Both the position numbers and the translations under genes were made by a program. Shown one piece after another: positions 60,018-64,000 of a stretch of DNA of 64,000 nucleotides. The notes beneath the pieces were generated by a model. It was not told the origin of the DNA and did not search any database. It saw nothing but the letters and a program-made list of their open reading frames with translations. Numbering within the stretch: the first letter of the stretch is position 1; each line of letters starts with the position of its first letter. The stretch is from Heterostelium album PN500 (lineage: Eukaryota; Evosea; Eumycetozoa; Acytosteliales; Acytosteliaceae): assembly GCF_000004825.1 (NCBI RefSeq), contig NW_008805094.1, positions 62,001 to 126,000 on the forward strand, given 5' to 3'.

Positions 60018-61827
60018 ACTGCTGTTTGTTTATCTTGGACAATCAAAGAAATCAAAAAAGTTAATGTGGAATTCTTTTCTCAATTTTAAATAAAACAAAA
60101 TTCATTTTTCGAATTCACTTTTCAATCAAATCACTTGTTTTTTTTATTGTAATTATGAAAATATTTAATCCAACATTTTTTATTTCTAATCATTCATTAT
60201 CGTTCATTTATTTCTTCAATTTATATTAATAAAAAGATTATGTTTTGTTATAGATTTAAGAATGCTAGGCTTTAACTTTTTTGGAATTTTGAACTGACAT
60301 TTAAAACTGATTTGATTTGTAAATTGAGATCTGAACGATTGTTTTTTTTTTCAAACCATTATCAGGATTTTTGATTAAAATAGGAATCTATAATATCAGA
60401 TAAAGTTTATTTTTCTTTTCAAAACAAAAACCATGGTTTCCAATTTTCAAAATAATTTCTTTTTATAGTAATAAAGATTTATTCAAAAAAAACAAAATAA
60501 AAATTTCATTTTTCAAACTAAAATTAAAAAATAAATAGATCTTTAAAAAAACAATTAAAAATTAATTTATATGTCCAATGAATTTTTAAAACTGGGGTCT
60601 ATTTTTAAGTTTTTTAAGTGTGGGTTTCTCTTATGGAAAAAATGGGGTTTTTAATTAAAAAAACACCACACACCCACCTGGTTAAAGTATATTATGTGGT
60701 GTATTTAAAATTTTTTTTACTACAAAGTATTAATGAGGAAGAATGATACGGATCTAACTTTTAGGACATTACACGAATCGCAATGAGAATTGTGTTGGAT
60801 GTTCAATTTTGTATGTGGGGTGGTATATAGAGTGGGGTTAAATTTAAAAGAAGATGGTGATATATTTTTAAGAATGAAAAAAAAATCAAAAACAACACCC
60901 TCATTATATTAATATTATTTTTTAATATTATTTCTGGATGAGTTTGATATCATTTTTATATTTAAATGTCAAAAGAGTGAAGTGACGACACAGAAAAGTT
61001 AAACACTGAAAAACTTAATTCCAACAACAACACGACGACAGTTTTTATTTATATTTTATTTAAATATATTCTATAAGGATTCCCTTATTAGTCTGGGAAA
61101 CTCGTTGTTTTCAACAAACACACAAGTTAGATTACTCATACATCCTCGCATTAATTTTCGTTTTCTATTGTCAATATTATTGATCCCTATCAACTATTTA
61201 GATCCAAGAGAAATCCTCAACGTATCCACCTCATTCTCCAAAATATTAAAGTTATTAGTGTTACATCTATTTCCAAATTGATATTCGATTTCACCCCAAT
61301 TTCAACAAAAGAACACTTTTCTGATATCTACCCTTTTTTTTGTTTATATATTAAAGTGTTTTTTTTAAATTTCAATGCAAAGACAATAATAGATGGAAAA
61401 GTATAGTTGACAAAGTTTGTTCAAAATAACCTACAACAAAAACAACGCTATCCCAAAATAATAATAACATAAAATAACTTACAATCCCAAAACAACAGAA
61501 CCATTGTACACAACCACATATCAATTATATATGTTTAAATCTTAAAAGTAAATTAAAAAATCAACTTAATAAGATAGTGTATACTTTTCCAACACAGGAT
61601 CCTCATTGTGGAGTGTTTGTCTTTTGTTTTTTCAAAGTCAATGTAGAACTAAGGGATTTAATTTTAATCACCCTTTTTCATTAGGTATGAAATTTCAGAT
61701 AGCACAACACAGTTTCAAACCAAACTAACCACTCCAATAATTTTAATAACATTTTAGTTCCAATTCATTAATTATTCATTTTTTTTTTAAACTTTATAAA
61801 TCTTATCTATCATATATCTATTAAACA
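60018..61827. other. Large intergenic region between eif3a and the cyclin gene
   Basis: 1.8 kb, AT-rich, without an open frame I can support. Two short stretches are less AT-rich (around 60660-60860 and 61060-61300), the first including a C/A-rich element. A long promoter fits a developmentally or cell-cycle regulated downstream gene. Confidence 0.55.
60663..60678. promoter_or_regulatory. C/A-rich G-box-like element
   Basis: ACACCACACACCCACC, complement GGTGGGTGTGTGGTGT, resembles the G/T-rich G-boxes bound by dictyostelid GBF. It lies about 1.15 kb upstream of the cyclin gene. The match rests on composition only. Confidence 0.3.
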
Positions 61828-62962
61828 ATGAATACTTTATCCTTTTATCCATCCAACCCTTTTGTTCATCCATATGAAAATATTTATCAACAAGCTCAAC
61901 AATATCCACCTTCACAACAACCATCTCAGCAACACTTTCAAGATTGTTCATCAAATAATCAACATTTTCAGAATAATAACTATGGTCAAAAACTAAGTGA
62001 ACAACCAAACATGATGTACCAACAACCCACTGCCACCACAACCCACTATTATAAAAATGGATACAATCCATTCTATACCAATCATGCTACAAGTGCTATG
62101 ACAGCAAATTCTGCAACAGGAATTTCCAATCAACATCATTTCATCCAACCACAACAAACAAAATACAGTACTACTACAAATAATAATATTAACAATTACC
62201 AATCTTCTCATATCAATGGAAGTTCATCTTCCAATAAAATCATTGACAAATCAGATTCATCAAAAGTATCATCCACCAACACAACAAGAAAACCAAGATC
62301 GAATGAACATCCAAATTCCCAATCTCTTGAGAGCTGGAATTTCAGTGGAGAAAGTACCTCACGAATCTATCAGACACTAAATAGGAGAGCAGAGTTTCAT
62401 AAGAATTCTGCACACTCCAGAATTGTTTTTGTCAAGAAAGTATTCGGATGGTTAGCCGTTCACGACAGAGAATACCTCAACAACCATAAAACTGTGGATC
62501 TAGTAGTCGCAATTTCGGATATAATCAACATGATTATAAGTTTAATTGAACTTCATCGTGCTCCTTCTTTTGTTATCTACCTAATTATCCTTGCTTCCGA
62601 TCGATTTGTAGAAAGAACCGGTATTAATCATCATCAAATTTTTAATTTATTATTAACAAGGTAGGTTGGTTTTTAAAATTTAATTTTTTTAAACTATGTT
62701 CTTATTAATTTATTTTTATAGTTCAATTGTAAATCTTAAATTCTGGAATGAAAGTATTTATATTCAAAACAAAACCATTGCAGATATCTTTTCCTTCAAT
62801 GTAAAAGATTTAAATACAATGGAAAGAAGATTCTTGTTTGGTTTAGATTATAATCTTTGTGTTACCGAGGAGCAACTACAAAACTATATTGAACAAATCA
62901 AGAGCCAATCAATTTCAAATATGGTACTATCATCTTTAGAGAAGGAAGGAAACTATAGTTAA
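61828..62962 (+). CDS. Cyclin of the Pho80/PCL (cyclin P/Y-like) type
   Basis: Two exons, join(61828..62660, 62722..62962), give 357 residues. The first 180 residues are Gln/Asn/Ser/Tyr-rich and probably disordered. The C-terminal half is a single cyclin box: RAPSFVIYLIILASDRFVER, then across the intron LLLTSSIVNLKFWNESIYI, NKTIADIFSFNVKDLNTMER and RFLFGLDYNLCVTEEQLQNY. The N-K-T-(I/F)-A-x-I segment after a KFW core, the loop before ERxFL, and a single cyclin fold are typical of Pho80-like cyclins, which activate Pho85/CDK5-type kinases in nutrient and polarity signalling. The CDK partner is not in this window. Confidence 0.88.
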
Positions 62963-63292
62963 AAACATTGTTACCAACTCATCTTTTTATTATCCATTCT
63001 TTTTAGGTTGACTTGGAAGAATTCTTTACTTTGGGATATTAAATTAACTTTATTCTTTTTTTGTTTTTTGTTATATCCAAGATGTTAATTTAATAATTCA
63101 TCAACTAACAAACAAACCAACTACTACTAAAGTACTATATTAACAACTTAATAATACTAAACAGTATTATTAGTTTCCGACTTTACTTAATATTAAAAAT
63201 ACAAAAAAGAAAAGAAAATTATGTAAATAGTATCATAAAATTAATATTAATAAATATTATTATTTAAAATAGACGGTGTGGCTGTGTTTGAT
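62963..63292. other. Convergent 3' intergenic region
   Basis: AT-rich spacer between the cyclin gene and the minus-strand gene at the right edge. Nothing further seen. Confidence 0.6.
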
Positions 63293-64000
63293 TTATTGTC
63301 TTTGGGGTTGTGATAACATTAGATAATCAACATCTACTATACCTGTTTTTGTGTTTGCTCTAAAAGTGATGTCGATATAACGAATTACTGTTGTATCTAA
63401 AATTTTATCATTGTTTTCAATGACGTCTTCGAGTGCCTGCCAATTGAGAGTGATGAGTGCTGGCAATCCAAGACCTTTCTCATAGTCTAACAATTTGTAA
63501 CGATGACACTTGATGGGGATAGAGTGACGTTCACCATGCACAGTGATCGTTTCAAAGTCAGTGGTCACTTGGAATGGTTTATATTTAGAGAAATGATTGT
63601 CCAACAGCTCTGCATTGATTTGTCCGATCACCAACGATTGTATCTTGGTGAGTGGTTGTGACTGACGACCGAGACGTGAGTAGAGTAGACGCTCTGCACC
63701 ATCCAAGAAAGTACTGAGAGTCATTGCATTGAGCCATGACACTGCATGTTTCATATCGGCAAACTGTATCGATTGTTTTTGGTCATATTTAGCATTACTG
63801 TTGTTGTTATTCTTCTTTACCAACTTGTAGAATGAATCTGAATCAGAGAGTAGTGCATCTATATTCGATTCGAAATCGATTGGATATTCCAAGGAATTAC
63901 TCAAATTTACAATTTCATTACCTATACTTTATTATTAGTTCATCCAATTTATTTTAAAACACAAATAATAATAATGATAGTTACTTGTTAACTCTGACAT
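63293..64000 (-). CDS. Unknown conserved-looking protein at the right window edge
   Basis: Two exons, complement(join(63293..63921, 63985..64000)). The first exon reads MSELT from an ATG that occupies the last three bases of the window, so the gene is either complete at 214 residues or continues beyond the edge. The intron is GT-AG, 63 bases, and in phase. The protein has a short Asn tract and folded-looking parts: ADMKHAVSWLNAMTLSTFLD, RLLYSRLGRQSQPLTKIQSL, FETITVHGERHSIPIKCHRY and a C-terminal VIRYIDITFRANTKTGIVDV. I do not recognise the family and see no signal peptide or membrane helix. Confidence 0.7.

Noticed and set aside
58981-60055. Two long antisense frames (309 and 353 codons) over the eif3a tail
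   Set aside because: Both come from the same 12-bp-based repeats read backwards and encode only Ser/Leu/Gly or Leu/His repeats.
58687-60093. 468-codon plus-strand frame overlapping eif3a
   Set aside because: It is a shadow of the eIF3a repeat tail; its sequence is repeats of Gln/Asp/Val units with no domain.

Overview
The window is nuclear DNA of a dictyostelid social amoeba. The evidence is very AT-rich intergenic DNA with long A and T runs, short AT-rich GT-AG introns (about 40-120 bases), poly-Gln, poly-Asn and poly-Thr tracts inside otherwise conserved proteins, and an HssA/2C/7E-type glycine-rich gene, a family known from dictyostelids. I cannot name the species. Coding regions use many C-ending codons, so it looks less AT-extreme than D. 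discoideum. I recognised no tRNA, rRNA or CRISPR array.

Layout. 1-7009: two tandem ABCA transporters, the first cut by the window edge. 7205-8337 (-): a bacterial-type ROK sugar kinase. 9015-10298: a TBCCD1-like gene lacking its N-terminal half. 11208-15687: a short-chain dehydrogenase and the U3 snoRNP WD40 protein Utp13/TBL3. 15.9-27.7 kb is a gene-poor accessory block. It holds a LINE reverse-transcriptase fragment, a small gene with two SUMO-interaction-like motifs, an apparently complete hAT DNA transposon with terminal inverted repeats and a 625-residue intron-containing transposase, an isolated chromodomain fossil of an LTR element, a decayed C2H2 zinc-finger gene, two decayed genes I cannot identify, a duplicated 32-bp motif and a broken ankyrin-repeat gene.

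From 27.8 kb housekeeping genes resume: an isopenicillin-N-synthase-like oxygenase, a PDR-type ABCG transporter (-), CNOT10, a small predicted mitochondrial protein (-), a DUF1206-like membrane protein, an HssA-family gene, Atg101 (-), a small hypothetical, a PsbP/Mog1-like repeat protein (-), an unknown low-complexity protein (-), a YEATS2-like chromatin protein (-), the queuosine salvage enzyme Qng1, eIF3l (-) and eIF3a (+) head to head, a Pho80-type cyclin, and a right-edge gene (-) whose candidate ATG is the last codon of the window.

Most genes need introns to be read correctly. The exon joins given were built by hand from GT-AG sites, reading phase and, where available, alignment from memory to the protein family. 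The clearest functional pairing is eIF3a/eIF3l, two subunits of one translation factor sharing a 384-bp intergenic region. Several other gene pairs are also divergent (ABCG/CNOT10, mitochondrial protein/DUF1206, Atg101/hypothetical, YEATS/Qng1).
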